NCBI GenBank assembly: GCA_019637155.1 | Contig: JAHBWE010000020.1 | Coordinates: 62,001 to 126,000, forward strand | Origin: Labilithrix sp. | GTDB taxonomy: Bacteria; Myxococcota_A; Polyangia; Polyangiales; Polyangiaceae | DNA length: 64,000 nt | Direction of reading: 5' to 3' | Shown: positions 8,346-16,595 of the stretch, piece by piece | Layout: the number at the start of each line of letters is the position of its first letter | Numbering within the stretch: position 1 is the stretch's first letter | Notes under the pieces: model-generated | Seen by the model: the letters and a program-made list of their open reading frames with translations, nothing else | What the model was told of the DNA's origin: nothing | Database searches by the model: none | Position numbers and translations under genes: made by a program

Positions 8346-9413
8346 TTAGGGGACGGGCTGCAGGACGAGCTTCCGAGCGTTCCATTCGCCTTCGAGGGCG
8401 GCGATGACCTTGCCGTTCGGGGCGAGGAGGACGTCGTGTTGGTGGATGTTCTCGCATGACTCGGGGGCGACGCCGAGGCGGCCGAGGAGCTTGTTGTCGG
8501 CGGCGGCGCGGCGCTGCCACTCGCACTCGCTGCGGACGATCAGCTCCGGGTGCTTCGCGGCGACGAACGCGGCGGGGCCGGTCGTGGGATGCGCGGAGAG
8601 CCGGTTCTGCTTCGGGTTCCACTGGAACGACACCGTCGCGTTGGCCTCGGCGTCGCGGACGTCGAACGTGAGCTGCGCGCCGTCGGCCGACCACGAGAGG
8701 CGGCCGGCGTTCGTCATCGGCAGCCATGCCTCGGGGACCGCCTGGCCGCGCCGATAGACCGCGACGTGGCGCTCACCCGCGAGCGCGAACGCATCGCCGG
8801 CGGGCGTGAAGGCGCAGTCGCGCGGAGGGAGCGGCGCGTACGCGAGCGACTCGAGCGCGACCTCGTCGGCGCCCGCGCGCGAGCGGACCACGGTGCGCGT
8901 GCGCTCGCTCACCGTCACGACGAGGTGGTCGTCGTCCGGCGAGAGGCAGACCTGGTTCGCGTCCTTCGCGCGCGCGGCGAACTCGGAGGGACGCGTCTTG
9001 TTCGTGCGCGGTGCCCACTCCTCCAGCGACTGGCTGCCTTTGGGACGGAAGACGAGCCAGTCGCCGTCGGCGCGAAAGCCGAAGATGTAGCTGTCCGCGC
9101 GCTTCATCTCCTTGTCGGGCACCGCCACGTCGACGACGCGAAGCCAGGCCTGCGTCTGACACTCGTTCTCCTCGCCCGGCGGTCCGCACGACGTCTCCTC
9201 GTTCGCCGCGACGAGCGCGCCCGACTTCGACCACAGGATCTCGTGCGAGCTCAGCGGCTTCGCGGCGCTCGCCTGCGCGCCGTCGTCGCTCGACGCGGCG
9301 TCGGCCGCCGCCGGCGGACACACGCGGCTCGCCGGCGCCACCGCAGGCGTCGAGCTCGCCGACGCGCAGCCGGACACGAAGAAGACGGGCGTGAGGAGAA
9401 CGACCCGACGCAT
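8346..9413 (-). CDS. Lipoprotein with predicted beta-propeller (WD40/TolB-like) body
   Basis: 355 residues from ATG 9413; the longer frame adds only 14 unlikely residues. The signal peptide MRRVVLLTPVFFVSGCASAS ends in a lipobox VSGC. After a Ser/Ala-rich linker the body has repeated blade-like strands (FGFRADGDWLVFRPKG, LSPDDDHLVVTVSERTRT, FTPAGDAFALAGERHVAVY, LSWSADGAQLTFDVRD, LLAPNGKVIAALEGEWN), which fit a TolB/WD40-type propeller. Function unknown. It diverges from the secreted trypsin gene across a 254-base gap; a repeat-filled gap follows its stop. Confidence 0.8.
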   Translation of the reverse strand: MRRVVLLTPVFFVSGCASASSTPAVAPASRVCPPAAADAASSDDGAQASAAKPLSSHEILWSKSGALVAANEETSCGPPGEENECQTQAWLRVVDVAVPDKEMKRADSYIFGFRADGDWLVFRPKGSQSLEEWAPRTNKTRPSEFAARAKDANQVCLSPDDDHLVVTVSERTRTVVRSRAGADEVALESLAYAPLPPRDCAFTPAGDAFALAGERHVAVYRRGQAVPEAWLPMTNAGRLSWSADGAQLTFDVRDAEANATVSFQWNPKQNRLSAHPTTGPAAFVAAKHPELIVRSECEWQRRAAADNKLLGRLGVAPESCENIHQHDVLLAPNGKVIAALEGEWNARKLVLQPVP

Positions 9414-9667
9414 GACGGGACCATCATAAACGCCCTCCCACTCGCAACAGAGCACTCATCGCCCACCCCAGGCCGGTGGCCGGCGAGACACGCCCCGTCG
9501 CCGCGTCGCGGGGTGATGGCAGCAACCGGGCGGGCGGGGGCGATCCACGCTCGCGCGAAGGCACCGCGAAAGACCCGCGAAGGCGCGCGAATGGCGAGGA
9601 GAGGTGCGCGATTCGCGCGGATGCGCGGGGGACATGCGCGGGGCACGGTTGCTGCGCATGGGGGCGC
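9414..9667. promoter_or_regulatory. Divergent intergenic region, lipoprotein / trypsin
   Basis: 254 bases between two divergent starts. I see GC-rich inverted repeats (near 9470-9485, GGCCGGTGGCCGGC) and a run of GCGCGA/GCGCGG-type short repeats at 9551-9640, but no promoter boxes I would defend. Promoters for both genes should lie here. Confidence 0.4.
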
Positions 9668-10471
9668 ATGCGCTTCGCTGTAGCCTCGCTCTTCTTGTTC
9701 GTTGCGGCGCCGGTCGCCTGCGCTGCCGAGGCCGACGACGCGGAGGCGGAGCGCGCCGATCCGATCGTGGGCGGGGCGGTCGCGGCCGAGGACGCGTGGC
9801 CGGGGACCACCGCGATCTATCGCGACTCTGGGCGCTTCTGCGGCGGAACGCTCATCCATCCGCGATGGGTCCTCACCGCGGCGCACTGCGTGGCGCCGTC
9901 GTCGGTGACGGGGGACTTCACCGCGATCGTCGTCGGGCAGAGCCGGTTGTCGGATCGCAGCGGCGAGGTGATGAGCTCCGACCGCGCGTACCGTCATCCG
10001 AGCTACTCGCCGATCACGCAGGACGGCGACGTCGCGCTCATCCACCTGTCGGCGCCGGCGCGCGCGCGGCCGGTGAAGCTCGTGCGCGCCTCCGAGCTCG
10101 CGCAGGTCGCGCCCGGCGCGGAGGGCACCGTCGTCGGCTGGGGGCTCACCGGCGAGGCGGGCGCGGTGAGCGATCCGCTGCGGGAGGTGCCGGTGCCGCT
10201 CCTCGACGACGCGGAGTGCCGGAGCTTCTCGGGCTACGGGCACCTCACCGCCAACATGCTCTGCGCCGGCGCCGTCGGCCGCGACGCCTGCGGCGGCGAC
10301 TCCGGCGGGCCGCTCTTCCTTCGGATCGGGAGCGAGGACGTGCAGATCGGCGTCGTGAGCTGGTCGGCCTACGGCTGCGGGCGCGCGCGACGGCCCGGCG
10401 TGTACACGCGCGTCGGGCGATACCTCGACTGGATCGCCGCGACGACCGGCGGCGCGGTCGCGACGGAGTGA
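9668..10471 (+). CDS. Secreted trypsin-like serine protease (family S1A)
   Basis: 267 residues from ATG 9668. A signal peptide (cleavage probably after VACA) is followed by a short acidic propeptide and the mature start IVGG at 33-36. The catalytic triad is visible: His73 in LTAAHC, Asp121 in GDVALIHL, and Ser212 in GGDSGGPLF. Asp206, six residues before the Ser, corresponds to chymotrypsin position 189, so cleavage after Arg/Lys is predicted. The residues before IVGG are ERADP, not the Arg/Lys that autocatalytic trypsinogens use, so activation would need another protease or direct processing. Paired Cys fit the usual S1A disulfides. A secreted digestive or predatory enzyme is likely. Confidence 0.94.
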   Translation: MRFAVASLFLFVAAPVACAAEADDAEAERADPIVGGAVAAEDAWPGTTAIYRDSGRFCGGTLIHPRWVLTAAHCVAPSSVTGDFTAIVVGQSRLSDRSGEVMSSDRAYRHPSYSPITQDGDVALIHLSAPARARPVKLVRASELAQVAPGAEGTVVGWGLTGEAGAVSDPLREVPVPLLDDAECRSFSGYGHLTANMLCAGAVGRDACGGDSGGPLFLRIGSEDVQIGVVSWSAYGCGRARRPGVYTRVGRYLDWIAATTGGAVATE

Positions 10472-10482
10472 AGAAGCGGCGA

Positions 10483-12393
10483 TCAGAGCTGCGCCGAGAG
10501 GCGCTCCCACTCCGCCAACATCGTCTCGACCTTCTTCGCCATCGCCTGCTCCTCCGTCGCGAGCTTCGCGATCTTCGCCCAGTCGCCGCCCGGGTCTTCC
10601 TTCAGCTCCGCGCGCATCGTCGCGAGCTGCTTCTCGCCCGCCGCGATGAGGTCCTCGAGCTCCTTCACGCGCCGCTTGCTCTTCTCGCGATCGCGGCTCG
10701 CCTGCCGGTGCGCGTCGTGGTCGACCTTCTTCGGCGGCTCCTTCTTCGGCGCCTCCTTCTTCGGGGGCGGCGGCGCGGTCGGCTTCGGCTTCGTCGTCGT
10801 CGCGGCGGCGAAGTCGCGGAAGCCGCCGTTGAAGACGTCGACCTTGCCGTCGCGGACGCTGACGACGCGCGTCGTCACGTTGTCGAGGAAGCGGCGATCG
10901 TGCGAGACGAGGATGACGGTGCCCTCGAAGCCGGCGAGCGCCTCCTCGAGGATCTCCGCCGCGGGGATGTCGAGGTGGTTCGTCGGCTCGTCGAGGAAGA
11001 GCAGGTTCTTCGGCTCGAGCAGGAGCTTCGCGAGCGCGAGGCGGGCGCGCTCGCCGCCGGAGAAGCCGGCGACGACGCGGAGGGCGTCGTCCCCGTAGAA
11101 GCGGAAGCGCGCGAGGTACGTGCGCGCGCCCTCGGCGTTGAGGTCGCCGCGCACGCTCCGGATCTCCTCGACCGCGGTGCGCTTCGGGTCGACCTCGCCG
11201 AGGTGCTGATCGTAGTAGCCGATCTGGAGGTTCGTCCCGCGCCGGATGCTCGCGCGATCGAGCGCGCGATCGCCGCGGTCGGCGAGCACCTTGAGGAGCG
11301 TCGTCTTGCCCGCGCCGTTCGGGCCGACGATGCCGATGCGCTCGCCGCGGCGCACGAGGAGGTCGACGCCCTCGAACAGCTTCCGCCCGCCGCGCTCCGC
11401 GGACATGTCCTTCGCGTCGAGCACGATGTCGCCCGAGCGCGCGGCCGGCGCGAACCGGAACGCGATCTTCTCCGCGACCGCCCACACGTCCTCGGGCTGC
11501 TCGAGCTCCTCGAGCCGCGCGAGCGTCTTCTTCCGGCTCTGCGCCTGGTTCGCCTTCTGCCCCGCCGTGTTCTTGCGGATGAACTCCTTCGTCTTCTCGA
11601 TGTACGCCTGCTGCTTCTCTACGAGCGCGCGCTCGCGGGCGAGGTCGGCCTCGCGCTGCACCGCGTAGTCGCTGTAGCGGAGCGGGTAGACGCGGAGGCC
11701 CCTCGTCCCGACCTCGAGCGTGGTGGGGCACGTCGCGTCGAGGAACGCGCGGTCGTGCGAGACGACGAGCACCGCGCCGCGGTAGCTCTTCAGCCAGCTC
11801 TCGAGCCACGCGATCGTGTCGAGGTCGAGGTGGTTCGTCGGCTCGTCGAGGAGGAGCAGATCGGGCTGCTGCGCGAGGACGACGCCGAGGTGGAGGCGAC
11901 CGCGCTCGCCGCCCGACAGCGACGCGACGGGGCGCGCGAGGTCGGCGTCCGAGAACCCGAGCTTCGCGGCGATCGCGGCGACCTTGTGCTCGAGCGCGTC
12001 GCCGCCCGCGACGTGGTATCGCTCCGTCGCCTGCGCGAGCCGGTCGAGCGCGGCCGCGTCGCCGGCGCCGGCCGCCTCCTGCGCGGCGACGAGCGCGCGG
12101 CGCGCCTCGACGATGTCGCCGAACGCGGACATGAACGCGGAGAGCACGTCGCCCGTCGCGGCGAGCTCGTGCGACTGGCGGTAGTACCCGAAGGAGGCCT
12201 CCTTCTTGATCACGACGTTGCCGGCGTCGGGCTCGAGCTCCTTGCCGATGAGGCGGAGGAGCGTCGACTTCCCCGCCCCGTTCGGCGCCACGAGCGCGGC
12301 GCGCTCCCCGAGCGCGAGGCTGAACGTGACGCCCTCGAAGAGCGTGTCGTCCGCGTAGCCGAAGCGAAGGTCCGAGACTTGAAGCACCGTCAT
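10483..12393 (-). CDS. ABC-F family ATPase (Uup/EttA-like)
   Basis: 636 residues with two ATPase domains in one chain and no membrane segments. Domain 1 has Walker A PNGAGKST, signature LSGGERGR and Walker B LLLLDEPTNHLD; domain 2 has PNGAGKTT, FSGGERAR and LLFLDEPTNHLD. The intervening P-site linker region is charged (YIEKTKEFIRKNTAGQKANQ). The C-terminal 110 residues are a Lys/Pro-rich tether and a predicted coiled coil (RRVKELEDLIAAGEKQLATM), as in Uup. ABC-F proteins act on ribosomes, some on DNA; the exact subtype cannot be fixed here. It starts 15 bases after the FliI/SctN-type ATPase gene, apparently the last gene of a five-gene run. Confidence 0.93.
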   Translation of the reverse strand: MTVLQVSDLRFGYADDTLFEGVTFSLALGERAALVAPNGAGKSTLLRLIGKELEPDAGNVVIKKEASFGYYRQSHELAATGDVLSAFMSAFGDIVEARRALVAAQEAAGAGDAAALDRLAQATERYHVAGGDALEHKVAAIAAKLGFSDADLARPVASLSGGERGRLHLGVVLAQQPDLLLLDEPTNHLDLDTIAWLESWLKSYRGAVLVVSHDRAFLDATCPTTLEVGTRGLRVYPLRYSDYAVQREADLARERALVEKQQAYIEKTKEFIRKNTAGQKANQAQSRKKTLARLEELEQPEDVWAVAEKIAFRFAPAARSGDIVLDAKDMSAERGGRKLFEGVDLLVRRGERIGIVGPNGAGKTTLLKVLADRGDRALDRASIRRGTNLQIGYYDQHLGEVDPKRTAVEEIRSVRGDLNAEGARTYLARFRFYGDDALRVVAGFSGGERARLALAKLLLEPKNLLFLDEPTNHLDIPAAEILEEALAGFEGTVILVSHDRRFLDNVTTRVVSVRDGKVDVFNGGFRDFAAATTTKPKPTAPPPPKKEAPKKEPPKKVDHDAHRQASRDREKSKRRVKELEDLIAAGEKQLATMRAELKEDPGGDWAKIAKLATEEQAMAKKVETMLAEWERLSAQL

Positions 12394-12408
12394 GAGAGCG
12401 ACGGCACT

Positions 12409-13710
12409 TTAGCTCAAGGCTTTGGCGAGGAGCGCGACGGTGTCCTCGAAGGCGACGCGGTCCGACGGCGCCTGGCGGAGGAGCTGCTCGATCTTCGGCA
12501 TGCGCGCGATCGCGTCGTCGAGCTCCTTGTCGCTCCCCTTCGCGTACGCGCCGAGCATGACGAGATCGCGCTTCGCCTCGTAGTGCGCGACGAGCGAGCG
12601 GAGCTTCCGCGCCGCCTCGCGGTGCTCGGGCGTCACGATCGCGTCCATCACGCGCGAGAGCGACACCGTGGGGTCGACCGCGGGGTAACGACCGCGCGCG
12701 GCGATGGCGCGGTCCATCACGACGTGCCCGTCGAGGATGCCGCGCACCTCGTCCGCGATCGGCTCGTCCATGTCGCCGCCCTCGACGAGGACGGTGTAGA
12801 GCGCCGTGATCGCGCCGCGCGGTCCTTGGCCCGATCGCTCGAGGAGGCGCGGCATCATCGCGAACACGCTCGGCGGATAACCGCGGCGCGCGGGGGGCTC
12901 GCCGGCGGCGAGGCCGACCTCGCGTTGCGCGCGCGCGAAGCGGGTGACGGAGTCGACGAGGAGCATCACGCTCTTGCCCTCGTCGCGGAAGTGCTCCGCG
13001 TACGCGGTCGCGACCTGCGCCGCGCGGAGGCGCTCGAGCGCCGCGACGTCGCTCGTCGCGACGACGACCACGCTGCGGCGGCGGCCCTCGGGGCCGAGCG
13101 CGTGCTCGAGGAACTCGCCGACCTCGCGGCCGCGCTCGCCGACGAGCGCGACGACGACGACGTCCGCCGCGGTCCCGCGCGCGATCGCGCCGAGGAGCGT
13201 GCTCTTGCCGACGCCGGATCCGGCGAACAAGCCGACGCGCTGTCCCTCCCCCATCGTGAGCAAGCCGTCGAGGACGCGCACGCCGGTCGGGAGCGGCTTC
13301 ACGACGGGGCGGCGCTCGAGCGCGGGCGGAGGATCGGCGTCGACGGGGACGAGCACTCCTTCGGTGATGGGGCCCTTGCCGTCGATCGGGCGGCCGAGGC
13401 CGTCGACGACGCGACCGAGGAGCGACGACGACGCGAGGACCTGGAACCCGGCGCCGGTCGACTCCACCTCGTCGTCCGCGCCGACGCCGGTGAGCGCGCC
13501 GAGCGGCATCGCGATCGCCTCGCCGCGATCGAAGCCGACGACCTCGCACGCGAGCGGCTCGCCGCGTCGTTTGACGTGCACGACGTCGCCGACGCGCACG
13601 CCGGGCAGGCTGCAGCGGAGCGAGAGGCCGGTCACGCCGAGGACGCGGCCGGCGGGACGGAGCGCGTTCGCCGCGGAGAGCTTCGCCTTGAGCGCGTCGA
13701 GCGAGCTCAC
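12409..13710 (-). CDS. FliI/SctN-type secretion ATPase
   Basis: 433 residues from GTG 13710, which overlaps the dnaJ stop (GTGA). It has an N-terminal beta-barrel-like domain (1-90) and LGRVVDGLGRPIDGKGPI at 98-115. The catalytic domain holds Walker A AGSGVGKST at 163-171, the ERGREVGEF motif, Walker B VMLLVDSVTRFA, and the family hallmark GEPPARRGYPPSVF. This is the F1-beta-related ATPase that powers flagellar and type III export. The length fits FliI/SctN (about 430-450). No other flagellar or type III gene is present in the window, so the partner system is unknown. Rho or ATP synthase beta is excluded by the GYPPSVF motif and length. Confidence 0.9.
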   Translation of the reverse strand: MSSLDALKAKLSAANALRPAGRVLGVTGLSLRCSLPGVRVGDVVHVKRRGEPLACEVVGFDRGEAIAMPLGALTGVGADDEVESTGAGFQVLASSSLLGRVVDGLGRPIDGKGPITEGVLVPVDADPPPALERRPVVKPLPTGVRVLDGLLTMGEGQRVGLFAGSGVGKSTLLGAIARGTAADVVVVALVGERGREVGEFLEHALGPEGRRRSVVVVATSDVAALERLRAAQVATAYAEHFRDEGKSVMLLVDSVTRFARAQREVGLAAGEPPARRGYPPSVFAMMPRLLERSGQGPRGAITALYTVLVEGGDMDEPIADEVRGILDGHVVMDRAIAARGRYPAVDPTVSLSRVMDAIVTPEHREAARKLRSLVAHYEAKRDLVMLGAYAKGSDKELDDAIARMPKIEQLLRQAPSDRVAFEDTVALLAKALS

Positions 13711-14834
13711 TTCGCGCCGGCGGCGCGGGCCTTCGCGGAGGTGTCGGCCTTGCCGGCCTGGAGCTCGGCCTCGAGCTCGACGAGGAGCGCCTTCGCGCGA
13801 TCGGAGAGCTTCGTCGGCACGTCGACCTGCACCACGCCGACGAGCGTGCCGCGGCCGCGGCCGTCGAGGCGCGGCATGCCTTGTCCTCGGATCTGGAACA
13901 CGGCGCCCGACTGCGTGCCGGCGGGGATCTTGTGCGTGATCGTCGTGTCGGCCGGATCGTCGATCTTCTCGCCGAGGGACGGGACCTTCACCTCGGCGCC
14001 GAGCGCGGCGTCCGCGAACGACACGTGCACGCGCGTCACGAGGTCGGCGCCGTCGCGCTCGAAGCGCGCGTCCTCCTCGACGTCGATCTCGACGTAGAGA
14101 TCGCCCGCCGGCGCGCCGTTCGGTCCCGGCATGCCCTGCCCCGGGACGCGGAGCTTCTGCCCGCTGTCGATGCCGGGCGGGAAGCCGACGACCACCGTGC
14201 GCGCCTTCTCGACCGCGCCGTGTCCCTTGCACGTCTTGCAGTGGTCCTTGATCGTCACGCCCTGTCCCTGACAGCGCGGGCACGGCGTCGTGAACATGAC
14301 GAAGCCGCGCGCGTTCGAGACGTGCCCGCTGCCGCGGCAGTGCGCGCAGGTCTCGGGCTTGGTCCCCGCCTTCGCGCCCGAGCCCTGGCAGTCTTCGCAG
14401 CGCGTCGGCGCGTTGACGGTGATCTCGCGCTTGAGGCCGAACGCGGCCTCGCGCAACGTGAGGCGCGCCTGGACGCGGAGATCGCCGCCGCGCCGCTGCT
14501 GGCGCCGGCCGCCGCCGCCGAACCCGAAGCCGCCGGAGAACATCTCCGCGAAGAGGTCCTGCATGTGCGCGAAGACGTCGGACGCGTCGCCGCCGCCCAT
14601 CCCGCCTTCGAGGCCGGCGTGCCCGAACTGATCGTAGATCTGGCGCTTCTCCGCGTTCGAGAGCACCTGATACGCCTCGTTGCACTCCTTGAACTTCGAC
14701 TCCGCCGCGGCGTCACCCGGGTTGCGATCGGGGTGATGCTTCAGGGCCTCGCGCTTGTACGCCTTGCGGAGCTCCTCCGCGCTCGCCGCTCGTTCGACGC
14801 CAAGGACTTCGTAGTAATCGCGCTTCTCGGACAT
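13707..14834 (-). CDS. dnaJ: Chaperone DnaJ (type I Hsp40)
   Basis: 375 residues, full length. The J domain has the HPD motif (KHHPDRNPGD) near residue 33, followed by a Gly/Phe/Arg-rich stretch (GGFGFGGGGRRQQRRG). The zinc-binding region has four CxxCxGxG repeats: CEDCQGSG, CAHCRGSG, CPRCQGQG and CKTCKGHG. Two C-terminal substrate-binding subdomains follow. It stimulates DnaK ATPase and delivers unfolded clients. No dnaK or grpE is next to it. It sits 36 bases downstream of the coiled-coil protein gene and overlaps the secretion-type ATPase gene by 4 bases, an unusual neighbourhood for dnaJ. Confidence 0.97.
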   Translation of the reverse strand: MSEKRDYYEVLGVERAASAEELRKAYKREALKHHPDRNPGDAAAESKFKECNEAYQVLSNAEKRQIYDQFGHAGLEGGMGGGDASDVFAHMQDLFAEMFSGGFGFGGGGRRQQRRGGDLRVQARLTLREAAFGLKREITVNAPTRCEDCQGSGAKAGTKPETCAHCRGSGHVSNARGFVMFTTPCPRCQGQGVTIKDHCKTCKGHGAVEKARTVVVGFPPGIDSGQKLRVPGQGMPGPNGAPAGDLYVEIDVEEDARFERDGADLVTRVHVSFADAALGAEVKVPSLGEKIDDPADTTITHKIPAGTQSGAVFQIRGQGMPRLDGRGRGTLVGVVQVDVPTKLSDRAKALLVELEAELQAGKADTSAKARAAGAK

Positions 14835-14870
14835 CGGAAGACCGTGACTGTCACTTCGTCATAGCACGCA

Positions 14871-16583
14871 TCAGGAGGTCCCGCGCTGCGCCCGGACCTG
14901 TTCGAGGAGCGCCGCCTTCTGGGCGAGCTCCGCGCGTGCCCGCAGTAGCTCCTCGCCCGACTCGGCCGCGACGCGCGCGGCGTGCTCCTGCGCGAGCGCT
15001 TGGCGAAGGGCGTCGAGCTCGTCCTCGCGCTTGGCGGCGTCGTGGGACGTGTCCTTCGCCGGCTTCTCTCCCGCCGCCTTCAGCTGGCTCTCGAGCTCCT
15101 GGATCCGCCAGCCGCGCGCGGTGAGCTCACCTTCGCGCCGCGCGATCTCGCCCGCGAGCTCGTCGAGCTTCCGCTCGAGCGCGGGGACGCGCGGATCGGG
15201 CCCCGGCGCGGGCGGGGCGATCGGCGCGGACGCCTCGTAGACGCGCGCCGCCGACTCCTGCTCCTCCACCGAGGCGACGAGCTCCTTCACGATGTGCTCG
15301 CGGCGAACGAGCTCCTTCTCGAGGGCCGCGATGTGGCGCGCGCGATCGCGGAGCTGGCTCTCGTAGCCCGCGGTCTCGGCGGCGTGGGCTTCCATCATGC
15401 TCGCGAGCTCGCTCTCGACCTGCTCCGCCCGCGCGGCGAAGGCCGCGACGTCGGCGGGGCTCTCGCCGGCGCCGAACGAGAGCCGCTGCGAGAGCTCGTC
15501 CTGCGCGATCGCGAGGGCCGCCTCCGCGCGCTCGGCGCGGACGAGCAGCTCGTTCATGTCGGGCCGCGCGGAGGCGCGCGCGTCGAGCTCGGCGGAGAGC
15601 TGCGCGATGCGGTCGTCGCGATCGAGCATCCCGCGCTCGGCCTCGAGGAGGCGGCGCTCGAGGACCGCGAGCGACTGCTGCGAAGCGGCGAGGACCGCCT
15701 CCAGCTCCATCGCCCGCGTGAGCGCGCCGTCGCGCTCCTGGTTCGCGCGATCGAGCCGCGCGGCGACCTCGACCACGCGCACGTCGGCGACGACGAGGCG
15801 ATCGCGCAGCTCCTCGAGCTGCGTGCCGAGGAGCTCGATCTTCAGCTGCGACGCGGCGACGACGGCCTCGAGCGCGAGGCGGCTCTCGCGATCGACCTCG
15901 ACCGGCCGCTCGTCGATCTGCACGATCGCGTAAGGATCGAGGTCGGCGCCGCGGGCGGCGCGCTGCTTCGCGACGATGACGAAGACCGAGGGCGCGGCGG
16001 GATCGACGAGGCGCGTGTCGACGCTCACCGCGGGATCGTCTTCGTTGCCGAGCTCGGCGAAGACGACGCCGGTGAACGGGACGACGCCCGCGATCGTGAC
16101 GTCCTCGAACTGCGAGGCGAACAGGTCGTAGAGGTCGCCGTACGCGAGCGCGGCGGGACCGAGCGCGCCGGGGAACGGCGGGTCGGCGTCGTCCGACGCC
16201 GCGCGCGCCATCGCGACGAGCGCGCCGTCCGCTGCGACGGCGCGGCGGAGGCGGTTCACCGCGCCGCGCGGATCGTTGAGCTCGGAGAGATCGGGGATGA
16301 CGGCGAGGTCGAACGATCCGTCACGCACGTCGAGGTCGTCGACGAGCGACCGCACCGACACGCCGCGCGGAGCGTTGCGCGCCGCGCGCGACGCGCGCAC
16401 GGGATCGGGATCGAAGACCGTGACGTTGCGCGCCCCGAGATCGAGCAGACGATCCGCGACCGACGAGGCGGCGTCGCCGACGACGACCGCGTACGCGCCG
16501 GCGGCGAGCGGCTCGGCGTAGACGAGGAGCGCGTCGACGATCGACGTGTCCTCTCCTTGCTCTTCACCGTTCTCGGCCGTCAT
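14871..16583 (-). CDS. Methyltransferase-like domain fused to long coiled coil
   Basis: 570 residues. Residues about 25-235 look like a class I methyltransferase fold: AYAVVVGDAASSVADRLLDL resembles motif I, followed by the acidic end of strand 2 (NVTVFDPDPV) and SFDLAVIPDLSELNDP resembling motifs II-III. The glycine loop is weak (GDAASS rather than GxGxG), so catalysis is uncertain. Residues about 250-570 are nearly continuous heptad-rich coiled coil (LEELRDRLVVADVRVVEVAA, LERRLLEAERGM, LEKELVRREHIVKELVASV), with one Pro-rich break near residue 450. No signal peptide. A cytoplasmic scaffold or polarity factor is one reading. It is 12 bases below the membrane-protein gene and 36 bases above dnaJ. 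Confidence 0.8.
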   Translation of the reverse strand: MTAENGEEQGEDTSIVDALLVYAEPLAAGAYAVVVGDAASSVADRLLDLGARNVTVFDPDPVRASRAARNAPRGVSVRSLVDDLDVRDGSFDLAVIPDLSELNDPRGAVNRLRRAVAADGALVAMARAASDDADPPFPGALGPAALAYGDLYDLFASQFEDVTIAGVVPFTGVVFAELGNEDDPAVSVDTRLVDPAAPSVFVIVAKQRAARGADLDPYAIVQIDERPVEVDRESRLALEAVVAASQLKIELLGTQLEELRDRLVVADVRVVEVAARLDRANQERDGALTRAMELEAVLAASQQSLAVLERRLLEAERGMLDRDDRIAQLSAELDARASARPDMNELLVRAERAEAALAIAQDELSQRLSFGAGESPADVAAFAARAEQVESELASMMEAHAAETAGYESQLRDRARHIAALEKELVRREHIVKELVASVEEQESAARVYEASAPIAPPAPGPDPRVPALERKLDELAGEIARREGELTARGWRIQELESQLKAAGEKPAKDTSHDAAKREDELDALRQALAQEHAARVAAESGEELLRARAELAQKAALLEQVRAQRGTS

Positions 16584-16595
16584 GGCAGGCCGTTT

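Noticed and set aside
9251..13549. Long minus-strand open frame (about 1430 codons) across ABC-F and the trypsin region
   Set aside because: Same reason: Arg-rich shadow frame. The ABC-F and FliI-type proteins in the neighbouring frame explain the DNA.
9604..14097. Long plus-strand open frame (about 1500 codons) over the trypsin, ABC-F and secretion-ATPase genes
   Set aside because: Arg/Ala/Glu low-complexity text from the wrong frame; the genes in other frames have full domain motifs.
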